Part shown: in pieces, positions 55,855-64,000 of the stretch
How the letters are laid out: each line of letters begins with the position of its first letter
Position numbering within the stretch: position 1 is the first letter of the stretch
Source of the DNA: Usnea hakonensis
Lineage: Eukaryota > Ascomycota > Lecanoromycetes > Lecanorales > Parmeliaceae
Direction of reading: 5' to 3'
DNA: 64,000 nucleotides
Assembly: GCA_013423325.1 (NCBI GenBank)
Contig: BLJB01000127.1
Coordinates: 310,001 to 374,000 of the forward strand
Position numbers and translations under genes: made by a program
Notes under the pieces: generated by a model
Seen by the model: the letters and a program-made list of their open reading frames with translations, nothing else
Database searches by the model: none
Told to the model about the DNA's origin: nothing

Positions 55855-56944
55855 ATGTCAAAAACCTCGCTGCAGTACCAACTCCCTCACACGGGAGCAT
55901 CGTTTACAAAAGTCTCCGTCGCGCACCCCACTCCAGGCCCCCACGAGATATGCATCCGCACTAGGGCGGTAGCTTTGAATCCAGTCGACAATAAAAATCG
56001 GGCTCTTGGAGTAGCTGTGCAGTCCTGGCCCGCGGTAATTGGTATCGATGCCGCCGGTGTCATTGATTCGGTTGGTGATTCGGTCAAGGGCTTCAAATCG
56101 GGGGACGAAGTCTTCAGCCTTTGCGCCTTCGGCAATCGAGCAAGTGCCTTTCAAGAGATCGTCACGGTCCCTTCGCATTATGTGGCTAAAAAGCCTGCTT
56201 CTTTGACTTTTGAGGAAGCAGCATCACTCTCGTAAGATACTCTTCTCTTCCGCTTCCGAAGGGAACTTTTTGGTCTCACTAAGGATCACTGATCCGTCGA
56301 TATGTAGGGTCGGGTATCTTACGGCCGCGGCAACTATCACTGGTGGCTTGCACGTTCCGTTGCCTTATCTCGATCCAACCGTGAGCAGCTCTCTGAGATC
56401 CGTCCTCGTCTTAGGTGGCAGCTCTGCCGTTGGTGCTGCATCAATCCAACTCCTTCGACTGGCTCTACCCTCGGCCACGATTCTGGCGACCAGCTCTGCG
56501 AAACACCATGCTCATCTCGTCTCGTTGGGTGCTACCAAGTGCTTCGAGCGTTCCGCTCAGGACGATACGTCTGCGATTAAGGCGGCGACACCAGGTGGCT
56601 CAGGCGTCGACGCGATCTTGGACGCTGTCACAGCCGCGGCGAGCCAGCCAGCGGTCTTTACTGCGCTCAATCCCACTGGGCCAAAGACTTACTCGCATGT
56701 CTTCACTGGACAGAATGTCGACATACCTGAAGGGATCTCCTCGACAGCAATGAACGCAGTACAGATATTTGATACAAAGGGTGGAATGGCCGCGATGCCG
56801 AGTTTGACAAGGCTGGTGGAGAGCGGGAATTATAAACTGCCTGTCAAGGTAGAAGTTCTTGGAAAGGGGTTTGATGCGATCGAGCAGAGCTTAGAAAAGC
56901 TCAAGGAAGGAATCAGTGGCGCAAAGTATGTAGTGAGTCTGTAG
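55855..56944 (+). CDS. Medium-chain reductase, zinc-free alcohol dehydrogenase-like (enoyl/quinone reductase type)
   Basis: Exons 55855-56231 and 56308-56944 give 337 residues. The 76-nt intron is phase 2 (donor GTAAGA, acceptor GTAG). The N-terminal GroES-like domain has VALNPVDNKNRALG and VIGIDAAGVIDSVGDSVKGF. The cofactor domain carries the NADPH motif VLVLGGSSAVGAASIQLLRL, the SSAKHHAHLVSLGAT segment and the late DAILDAV. The catalytic-zinc ligands of true alcohol dehydrogenases are absent, as in zinc-free MDRs. This is the same superfamily as the trans-acting enoyl reductases of polyketide clusters, but no polyketide synthase is nearby, so a stand-alone detoxification or metabolic reductase is more likely. 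The substrate is unknown. Confidence 0.85.
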
Positions 56945-58186
56945 CTGCGGCGCATGGAGTTTAGACTTGGACTTTCGAGCATGGTAAGAAGTGCAGCTTG
57001 CGTGACGACAGAGGCTGAAGTAGTCATTCTTGCTTCGCATTCTGCATACAAATTCAGTCAACTGGCTGCAGGTTCGTCTTCTGAGGACCGAGAAACCCAT
57101 CTCTATGAATCATCAGATGATGAAGACGTCGAGTAGTGTACTACTTCTATGGACGAAATCTTGATGAAAAGTCCTGATGCGGTTGCGATGGAAAACGGCT
57201 GGTAGGTACAGCACATTGCTCGGAGTAGCAATCTCCTGCTCACCTCACCTCAACGCAGCTCTTCTCAACTTTGAACGTCAAATAGCCATCCAACACCTAG
57301 CGCCGAGGGTCTGTTCGAGCGAGAAAGAGGATCTTCTCTTTTCATAGACCTAATGTGCGAGCTCCAGTCGTTAGTGCTTCGTTCGCCACATTCGAACCAG
57401 GCAAATCACATGCAATGCACAGGGAGGCACCAGGAGGTTTTGAGCAGTGGTTGGGCCGGTCTCATTGCTAATGGGTAGGTCGAACAGTGACCGAAGAGGT
57501 ATACTCAGGCCCATTGCCACAGCGCTAAGAAGACTCCCATATCTATTCGATATAGACCTGGAGTAGATAGATATGTAATGTATATATACAGGCAGGGGTG
57601 GGTGGGCGAAAAAAGACTGCAATGCAATGAAGGAGACTCTGAAAGAGATAAATCGACTGAAGAGCCATTGCCAGTGCAAATCACCCTATTTATGCACTCC
57701 TGGAAGGACCCAGTCTCCTGATTCTCTTGCTATGGCCATGAGGCCAATTCCACCGAATCCATGCATGAAACGAATATGCGAATATGCGATATCCGAACTC
57801 ACTAACCCCCAGTCCGAGGGTAAGTCCCTGCCGACTTTCCGGCGCTATTTTGCAGAAAGTCGGCAGGGACTTTTGTCAACAACCCTCGGTCCTACCTTAC
57901 TGTGGCGATCAAATTTCGCGTTTCCCGAAACCTAGCTTTGATAGTGACGCAGATCCGCGTCAAACAATTGACGTCTTATCTGATTTGGATCCATCAGATC
58001 AGTTGGAAATGTTCAAGTCAATGGCTTCTGCTCTCTCCCCCCGAAGGCAGTGATTTGTCAGTGAACGTCGACGCTCTGCCTAAAAACGCTTGCTGAATCG
58101 AAAATTACTTTAAGGTATCTTAAGGACTGGGATAAGCACTCCATATTCTACTTTAGACTCTTGACCTAAACGGTACAAGATAAGAT
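56945..58186. other. Intergenic, 1.2 kb
   Basis: This contains MITE-like copy C (57814-57889). Otherwise no gene or repeat of note. Confidence 0.5.
57814..57889. repeat. Palindromic MITE-like element, copy C
   Basis: A 76-bp foldback that begins CCGAGGG and ends CCCTCGG. The inner arms are AGTCCCTGCCGACTTTC on the left and GAAAGTCGGCAGGGACTT on the right. The loop CCGGCGCTATT is shared with copy A. It is the shortest and cleanest palindrome of the three and lies ~300 bp upstream of the 58187 gene. Confidence 0.8.
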
Positions 58187-59314
58187 ATGTCGTCAAAGCC
58201 TTCGCTGCCGATCAATCGCAAACGTAAAATTTCCACCGACAGCTCTTACTCGTCAGAGTCGACCGACTTATCAGACTCCGAGATTGGAAGAAACGCTACA
58301 CGCGCAGATGGCCTCGCCCCGAACGCCTCGACGCAGCCGGCTACACACCAAGGCATCGCTGCACAGAAAAGAAGATTTGAGGTCTCCAGTACGGACTTCG
58401 ACCCAATACATAGCGTCATTCCTCTGGTGGAACAGCGTCCTGACGTCCACGTCTTATCTAGCGACTATCAACCTGAGCCCAGTCAGCCTAACACATCGGG
58501 ATCGACAACAACGGTCAACGATCGCGAGGGAAGAAGGAAGCAAGCCGCTATAGCTCGGATCGAGAATCAACTTGACCGTAAATTTGGACAAATCTTCACT
58601 CCATGGGCCGGCGATGACCAAGACGTGAGTCGAAATACGCTACAGACTATCCTGAAAATCATCGGCCTGATGAGAGATAGCGCTCCCCAAAATATTACCC
58701 AAACCTTGAACCAAGCATTGAACGGCGGCAACGGGAAGCGTGAAGTCGCGGGAGGGAGGAAACCTATCCAATCACCGTTCAAAGAATTAGAAGCAACTTT
58801 ACAGGCCTCCAAAGTAACGTCTCGCAAAGGTGGTACCACCGATGAGCGTTCGTCTTCGTCGGCAAACCCTCAGCTGCTCAACCACATGAATTTTCAAAGA
58901 ACCGAATCTGGAATCAGCAAAAGCCCCTCACTCAACCGGCAGCTTGATCCCAATCAAGACTTAGTCATGTCAAGTCCCACAAGCTTATCTCAACACAAAC
59001 AAAGTCATACCATCTTGATTGTTCGAGTGGCGCCTTTTGTCAAATACCAGCCTATGACTTTAAGCGAATGTATGAGCCTACAATCCTTTTACATTGAGGT
59101 TCTTGGTGCTTGGAGCATTCGCGGGGAGAGTGTGGCGGAAATTGTAGTAACTTTCACGTGGAAAGACCCAGAGGATCCTATGAGAATGATGGTCATGAAT
59201 AGCAGAAGAGAAGCCTGCTTTGCGCATCTGGTTCAGCAGGTCGACAAGGCTCCGGGCTGGGAAGAAAGCGACAAAGAGCATATTCTGGATGTTGAGATTG
59301 TGCTGAAGGAGTAG
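58187..59314 (+). CDS. Unknown protein sharing a C-terminal module with the 60923 gene
   Basis: A 375-residue unspliced frame. The start is basic and Ser-rich (NRKRKIS, a possible nuclear signal), then disordered. A probable helical part lies around residues 115-190 (REGRRKQAAIARIENQLDRK, NTLQTILKIIGLMRD), then another disordered stretch. Residues ~274-375 are an ordered module: TILIVRVAPF, KYQPMTLSECMSL, VAEIVVTFTWKDPED, HLVQQVDKAPGWEE and ILDVEIVL. The same order of motifs ends the protein coded at 60923-62659. I recognise no named domain. The combination of possible nuclear signal, helical segment and C-terminal module suggests a nuclear regulator or partner protein, which is inference only. 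Confidence 0.7.
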   Translation: MSSKPSLPINRKRKISTDSSYSSESTDLSDSEIGRNATRADGLAPNASTQPATHQGIAAQKRRFEVSSTDFDPIHSVIPLVEQRPDVHVLSSDYQPEPSQPNTSGSTTTVNDREGRRKQAAIARIENQLDRKFGQIFTPWAGDDQDVSRNTLQTILKIIGLMRDSAPQNITQTLNQALNGGNGKREVAGGRKPIQSPFKELEATLQASKVTSRKGGTTDERSSSSANPQLLNHMNFQRTESGISKSPSLNRQLDPNQDLVMSSPTSLSQHKQSHTILIVRVAPFVKYQPMTLSECMSLQSFYIEVLGAWSIRGESVAEIVVTFTWKDPEDPMRMMVMNSRREACFAHLVQQVDKAPGWEESDKEHILDVEIVLKE

Positions 59315-60922
59315 ACTTGCACGTGGGTGCCAAGGTCTATGGGCATGGGAACGCTGGAGCAGGGGGACTGGATTAAATATGTCGTGAGGGTGGGGCGATG
59401 ACCATGTTGAAGGAGGAAGGGTCATCACGTATTGATTGAAAGTAATTCGGGACATCATACGTCGAGGTCGAGCCAAGATGATGTTTTGCATTTCTGTCTT
59501 TGCACAATAGACGAGGAAGTATTCGAAACCAATATCGTACAACGAGCTGGTGGAGAAAGGCTTCACAGCCGGAGGAGCACTCTTGAAAGCATTATTATAG
59601 AACTCTCATGAAATCCAAGCTCTCTATTTGTGGCCTCGTCTCTAAACTAGATGATAGCTGAAAACTTCCTCGGTGCTTCCCTAGATTCACCACTATTCTT
59701 CTTCCTCCCAGAGCACCCGCCCAATCATGAGACCAAATCCAACTGCAATAAACCTCCTCTCTCTTCTAGCTCGCCGCACACACGCTCATCACATCGTTCA
59801 CAGCGTTGAATCGACAGCATCCAGCCCCCAACGCAGAACGTGTAAAGTATTTACCTCAGCCTCACCTATCTAAATCCACCCAACAACGTCGTTCAGATAG
59901 CAGCAACGCCGTCAGCACTACCTACCTCCAGTAAATACCTCACCCTCAGAACCAACATCTTCCGCAGTCCGAAAAACCTAAAGACGAAGACGCAAATTGC
60001 ATCCCAACCTCCGGTGCAAAATGCTCGCTACGCACCGAAGCGGCGTCCTGACGCCTCTCACCGAAGCAGAGCGCGAAACCCACGATACGTGGAATTCCCA
60101 GAAAACATCATGCTGTCCATCCGTCCACTATAGAATACGAGCGCGGGTTTTCGATACTGCTTTCATTGTGGCAGTCGAACGAGATCGATCGGTGAGAGGG
60201 AGGCCAGTGGGGTGGGGTGCGGGCTGGTGCGATTTAATTTCTATTCGGCTTTGCCCGGCTGGGTCTGAGTGAGGATGATGATGGGGGATGCATGCTAATG
60301 TGTATGGACGGTGTTTTCGATACCGGTTTCCTCTCGTGGCAGCGGAAGGGGGACGGTCGGTGGGAGAGAGGGGTGGGGTGCGGACCGGTGCGATTTTTTG
60401 TTGTTTTCGGGGTGATTATGGAGGATGATGGGGAACGTAACGATACGCGCGGGAACGTTGAGATGGCGAGTGGCATGGAGTGAGTCCAAGTGGAGGGGGA
60501 GGTGGGAATTTTTTGGGGGGTGGGGAATTGGGGGGTTTGTGCTGAGGATGTGAGGATTGGATGGAACGGGGAGATGTTGGAAATCGGATACCTTGTTGGG
60601 GATGGGTCGGCGGGGGTTGCATCGGGGGACGAGGTAGAAAGTGTCACTGTTGAGTTGAGGGACGGGGGCGCTGTCCAATCCACGGAACAAGAGTTCTGAC
60701 CATGGTGATGGTGATTGGCTCGTACTGAATGAGACTATCGCTTTCGTGAGAGACTAAGCTTTCTGGGACTTGCATGAAGATAGATACATGGATGTCAGAC
60801 TTCTTCTAAAAAGGGCATGAGCCGTTATCCTCTATGCTGCTTCATCCCCTTCCATTCCATCTCTCGCATGCTTGATTCCTTCTAACCTAACGTTCATACT
60901 CTGCTTCTTTCCAAATCCCCCA
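59315..60922. other. Intergenic, tail-to-tail, with a tandem duplication
   Basis: This gap between the two genes of the shared-module family holds the tandem repeat at about 60145-60445. The G-rich frames 60234-60699 on both strands are artefacts of that repeat. Confidence 0.5.
60145..60445. repeat. Diverged tandem duplication, unit about 160 bp
   Basis: GTTTTCGATAC occurs at 60147 and 60313, GGTGGGGTGCGG near 60211 and 60372, and GGTGCGATTT at 60226 and 60387. The shared words keep the same order with an offset of 161-166 bases, and both units end in GGATGATG-type sequence. The copies differ at many positions, so the duplication is old. Confidence 0.65.
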
Positions 60923-62659
60923 CTAAACCCTCACAATCTCAACCGCAATCCCGCACTTCCCGCCTTCCTCCTTCCAACAAGGCGCCTCGTCAATCAATTC
61001 CAAGAAGATCTCAAAGCTCCCTTCCGTCTCTTTATTGATGTAGATTGTTTTGTAGAGGTCGCTTTCCTCCTTCCAATCGAAAGTAGCCATCAGGCACTTG
61101 ATCGGCTCCTGGTCTTCGCGGTGGCCGCTGGCTGCGACGACGCTGCTAAACAGCGTGGACATGGTCATGCACGCCGATAGTCGCAGGGGCACGAAGCCGA
61201 TGACGTTGGAATCGCGGGTTGCGCGAAGGATGGCGTTTCTTTGTTTGTGGAGCGCGAGTTTTGGGAAGGAAAGGGGTTCCTGGATCTGAGTTTGATGGGT
61301 TTCGGGGTGAGATGATGGGCGAGAGGTTGAGGTTTGAGAAGCTTGTTGACGACCGGTGAGGCTGGGTGTACGGGCCGGCGTTTCATAAGGAGGGGAGGAG
61401 ACGCCGGAGAGGTCTTGGGAAGGTTGATTCACTCGACGAAAGACGTGCTGCTTGGTGGCGTGAGCTGGTTCTTTACGGTTTCTAAGCCCAAAGCGAGACG
61501 GTGGCGTCGGGCTCCTCGCTCTTTTTGTAGGTTTGATGTTCCTACGAGGACGTTCCTTCTGCTCACTGAATTGAGATGGCTTTGGCGAGTGGACAGTTGT
61601 TGGGTCGAATCCCCTCCTAAAGCTGTCGTACGAGTACGCTTCTTCCATTCTCACGCCCCCTTGGACGACCTCATCCTCGCCGTCGTCAGATAACTCCGAG
61701 GAGCTTAAAGCTTCACTAACTTCACGAAAAGGCTCGGTTAAGCTTGACGTTGTTGTGTTCGCATCGTTGGGCTGCCAGTTGGCGATAACTTTGTTGACAT
61801 TTTCTGCCTTAGAGCCAAGCCAAAGGTGATATTTGTATCCACCTAAAGACCCTCCACGACTACCTCTCACGATGAATGTCTTCCCTTTTAATTCCACAGT
61901 TCCATAGTCATGCAGGGAATCCCAGGCCCGGTACATGATCTCCGCCATTGTTTCAGTGGTTAATATTTTGCCATCTGGCTGAATAGGAACACTTCGTCTG
62001 CGTGACTTCTTGCTCTTGTTCTTGATGATCACGAATGGAGGGATGGATTTTGTGTAGACCGCTTTTGCCTCGTCGAGGTATTCCACAGGGTGATCTTCTG
62101 GAAGGGCTGCCACGTTTTGTGTATGTTCGTGACATAGGCCGTCAGCTGCCGTCTCACTTGTCGAGGTAGTTTCTTTTGTGGTTGGTTGGGGAGTTACATC
62201 GGGGTATTGCGTTCTAAGACTCAGTGCGTTTGTATAATTTCCATGAATGCACGAGAATGCCAACGGGGTTGGTTCGAAATAGTCGACTCCAGTCCAAGGA
62301 CAGTATACCCATTTGGCACCCGGAACACAGCTATTATTAGGAAAGGCAGCGACAATTATCCTTTGACGGTTAATATCAAGGGTCCAGAAACTGCCGTCTT
62401 TGGCGGTTTTGCCCCAGTTTCTTGCAACTAGATGAGCTCTGATAGGCTGATTTGGCCGTTCGCCGTTTATTGCGACGAAGACCTGTTTGCTGAATTCATG
62501 TGGCTTGCTAAAGACGAAGGGAGGCTGACGTTTCTTGTACAGTTGTTGTGCCTCTGTCAAAAATTCCACTGGGTGGTCTGCTGGGAGGTTGGTAAGGTCG
62601 ACTGCGAGGTCCTGTTCCACGTCTTGTTCTGTAGTCACATTGACCTCCATACTAGACAA
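60923..62659 (-). CDS. Unknown protein: duplicated N-terminal module plus shared C-terminal module
   Basis: A 578-residue unspliced frame. Two copies of an N-terminal unit are visible, starting at residues 25 (LPADHPVEFLTEAQQLYKK) and 186 (LPEDHPVEYLDEAKAVYTK), each followed by PPFV and, ~60 residues later, an IIV/FIV strand and a G-x-K...W-x-G piece. The middle (residues ~310-470) is disordered and basic with a likely nuclear signal (RRNIKPTKRARSPTPP). Residues 482-578 are the ordered module shared with the 58187 gene: GFVPLRLSACMTMSTLF, IKCLMATFDWKEESD, LELIDEAPCWKEEG and IAVEIV. I know no named family. The layout suggests a nuclear or chromatin-linked multi-domain protein; this is inference. 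Confidence 0.75.
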   Translation of the reverse strand: MSSMEVNVTTEQDVEQDLAVDLTNLPADHPVEFLTEAQQLYKKRQPPFVFSKPHEFSKQVFVAINGERPNQPIRAHLVARNWGKTAKDGSFWTLDINRQRIIVAAFPNNSCVPGAKWVYCPWTGVDYFEPTPLAFSCIHGNYTNALSLRTQYPDVTPQPTTKETTSTSETAADGLCHEHTQNVAALPEDHPVEYLDEAKAVYTKSIPPFVIIKNKSKKSRRRSVPIQPDGKILTTETMAEIMYRAWDSLHDYGTVELKGKTFIVRGSRGGSLGGYKYHLWLGSKAENVNKVIANWQPNDANTTTSSLTEPFREVSEALSSSELSDDGEDEVVQGGVRMEEAYSYDSFRRGFDPTTVHSPKPSQFSEQKERPRRNIKPTKRARSPTPPSRFGLRNRKEPAHATKQHVFRRVNQPSQDLSGVSSPPYETPARTPSLTGRQQASQTSTSRPSSHPETHQTQIQEPLSFPKLALHKQRNAILRATRDSNVIGFVPLRLSACMTMSTLFSSVVAASGHREDQEPIKCLMATFDWKEESDLYKTIYINKETEGSFEIFLELIDEAPCWKEEGGKCGIAVEIVRV

Positions 62660-64000
62660 AGACTATTGACAAAGGTAGACGTTACAGAATGTAGAATGCA
62701 ATTACTTTCGGTCTGATGTAAAAGGCTGGTTGCAACTGCGAATTGAGAAAGTGAGGTTTGTGAAGGAACTTCAAGTTTAACTTCTGAGTGACTGGACAGC
62801 CAATATCATAGGTGTGCTCAATAGAGTCAAAGGCTGGATTCCAGCCTTTCTATCGAAATAACTTAGCTCTCGATGTGGAAGTGCAGTGGACACGGATGCT
62901 GTGGCGATGGTTGGAAGATTTAGATGTAAGATTTAGATGTAAGATGATTTGGCCAACAAGCAAACAAAAGTCAGGCCGTTACCCGAGCGCGCTAGTGGAT
63001 ACGGTATTGAATTTTTCCTCAGAGATGCTGCCTATCCAATCGGAGATTGGTCCTGCTCGGAAAGAGTCCTACTCAAGAAGAGCATTGATCTGTGGGCGAG
63101 CACGCGAACATACAGACCCCAGAATCGGAAACGATCCACCTATTACTATCTCAAACATGCACAATGAGAGGCACGGACTGCACAGCCGCCTGAGCACTCA
63201 TCCATCCAGTAGCCACAACCCTCCTCACATACCCACGATAGACTGTCATCGCGTATTGCCAACGCTATGCTCGCATCTTTATTCAACTCCGGCCCCGTCC
63301 TCGCCGACAGCAGCACGAACCCTCGATTAAAAGAGCTGTACCTGAGCCAAAGGATGATAAGAAAGGGAGGGCCCCAAAATGCCGGGAACCCAAATCGAGA
63401 TACAAGAAACGAGGTTCAACATATGAGCGAGCACGTCCATAGAGACATGGTTGTCCTTGTCTGGAAGGTACCGCTAGCTATCTTGCCAAAGAGTTGGGCC
63501 AAAGATGAGGGACTGTTGGGAGCTGGTGCCTTCGAGCGAACGTGACCAAGAAGCCGGGCGTACAGTTATGCAGGTTCAGTGCTGGAGACGAGAAGCCCGG
63601 ACCTTTAGGACAAACAGATTCTGGCAATAGGAAGGGAACGATTCTCATGAGGTTGTCCAGTCCATGTCTTTTCTCTTCCTTGCCTGACTGAAAGATGGAT
63701 GGCCAATCTTTCTACACTTGTCATACTAGGCTAGTTGAAACTCCTACAGCAACGGCGTAAGCAGCCGTGTGAATTGAACAGACTTGCAAACATAGCAGTG
63801 ACATTGACACCCGGAGATGAGTGCAACGTGCCCAAAGCCAAATCCCTCTACGTTGCAAACACTCATTGAGCATACTGACAACGTAGAAGTATATGATGGG
63901 AGAGCCCACTGCAGAGCGTAGTCTGCATAGCGATCAGAGAAACAATCCAGATCGCACATCTAGCCGCTCGGTGCAGGCATAATCGAGCCTGCCCAGATCT
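62660..64000. other. Window end without a confident gene
   Basis: This includes the promoter of the 60923 gene. Several frames of 60-170 codons exist (for example 62812-63330), but none has a motif, a signal peptide or splice-supported continuation. A GATTTAGATGTAA tandem pair lies near 62918-62945. Confidence 0.45.

Noticed and set aside
55855..56944. Trans-acting enoyl reductase of a secondary-metabolite cluster
   Set aside because: No polyketide synthase or other cluster gene occurs within the window.
60234..60699. Overlapping frames on both strands
   Set aside because: They run through a G-rich tandem duplication, with no protein-like pattern.

Overview
The window is nuclear DNA of a filamentous ascomycete (Pezizomycotina). 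The genes are small to medium, on both strands, and broken by many 47-185 nt introns with GTRNGT-type donors, CTAAC/CTGAC branch sites and YAG acceptors. Several are fungal hallmark genes: Atg29, the cell-wall-integrity MAPKK, a cAMP-receptor-like GPCR, DUF3433 and DUF7918 proteins, and a chitin-binding glyoxal oxidase. The class cannot be fixed from sequence alone; Leotiomycetes is my best guess. No ribosomal RNA, confident tRNA, CRISPR or autonomous transposon was seen. All exon boundaries come from reading frames, splice signals and remembered family motifs; no search was run.

Layout. 0-8 kb: 3' end of an unknown gene, a DUF3433 membrane protein, a two-TM coiled-coil protein and a Nudix hydrolase. 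8-13 kb: a sparse region with one striking gene (9149-11544). It fuses a complete Gfo/Idh/MocA dehydrogenase to a complete DegT/StrS aminotransferase, and two copies of a palindromic MITE-like element bracket it. 13-20 kb: a small secreted protein, a multi-pass membrane protein, ATG29 with a 10-nt microexon, and a DUF7918 gene with an apparent one-base frameshift. 21-31 kb, all plus strand: an acetyl-CoA transporter, a copper radical oxidase with three chitin-binding modules, a short-chain dehydrogenase and a D-2-hydroxyacid dehydrogenase. 31-44 kb: gene-poor, with a few lineage-type small or secreted or disordered proteins and low-complexity G tracts. 44-57 kb: MKK1-type MAPKK, class-V-like GPCR, an unknown 240-aa protein, a hemerythrin-like protein and a medium-chain reductase. 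57-64 kb: two convergent genes (58187 plus, 60923 minus) that share a C-terminal module of about 97-102 residues I do not recognise, a tandem DNA repeat between them, and a third MITE copy upstream of the first.

Most neighbours look functionally independent. Two groupings deserve thought. The dehydrogenase-aminotransferase fusion is a one-protein version of a bacterial two-enzyme module for amino-sugar, kanosamine or aminocyclitol formation. The two convergent genes with the shared module look like paralogous members of an undescribed family. The assembly has two 2-N joins, at poly-G (29481) and poly-C (51043) runs.
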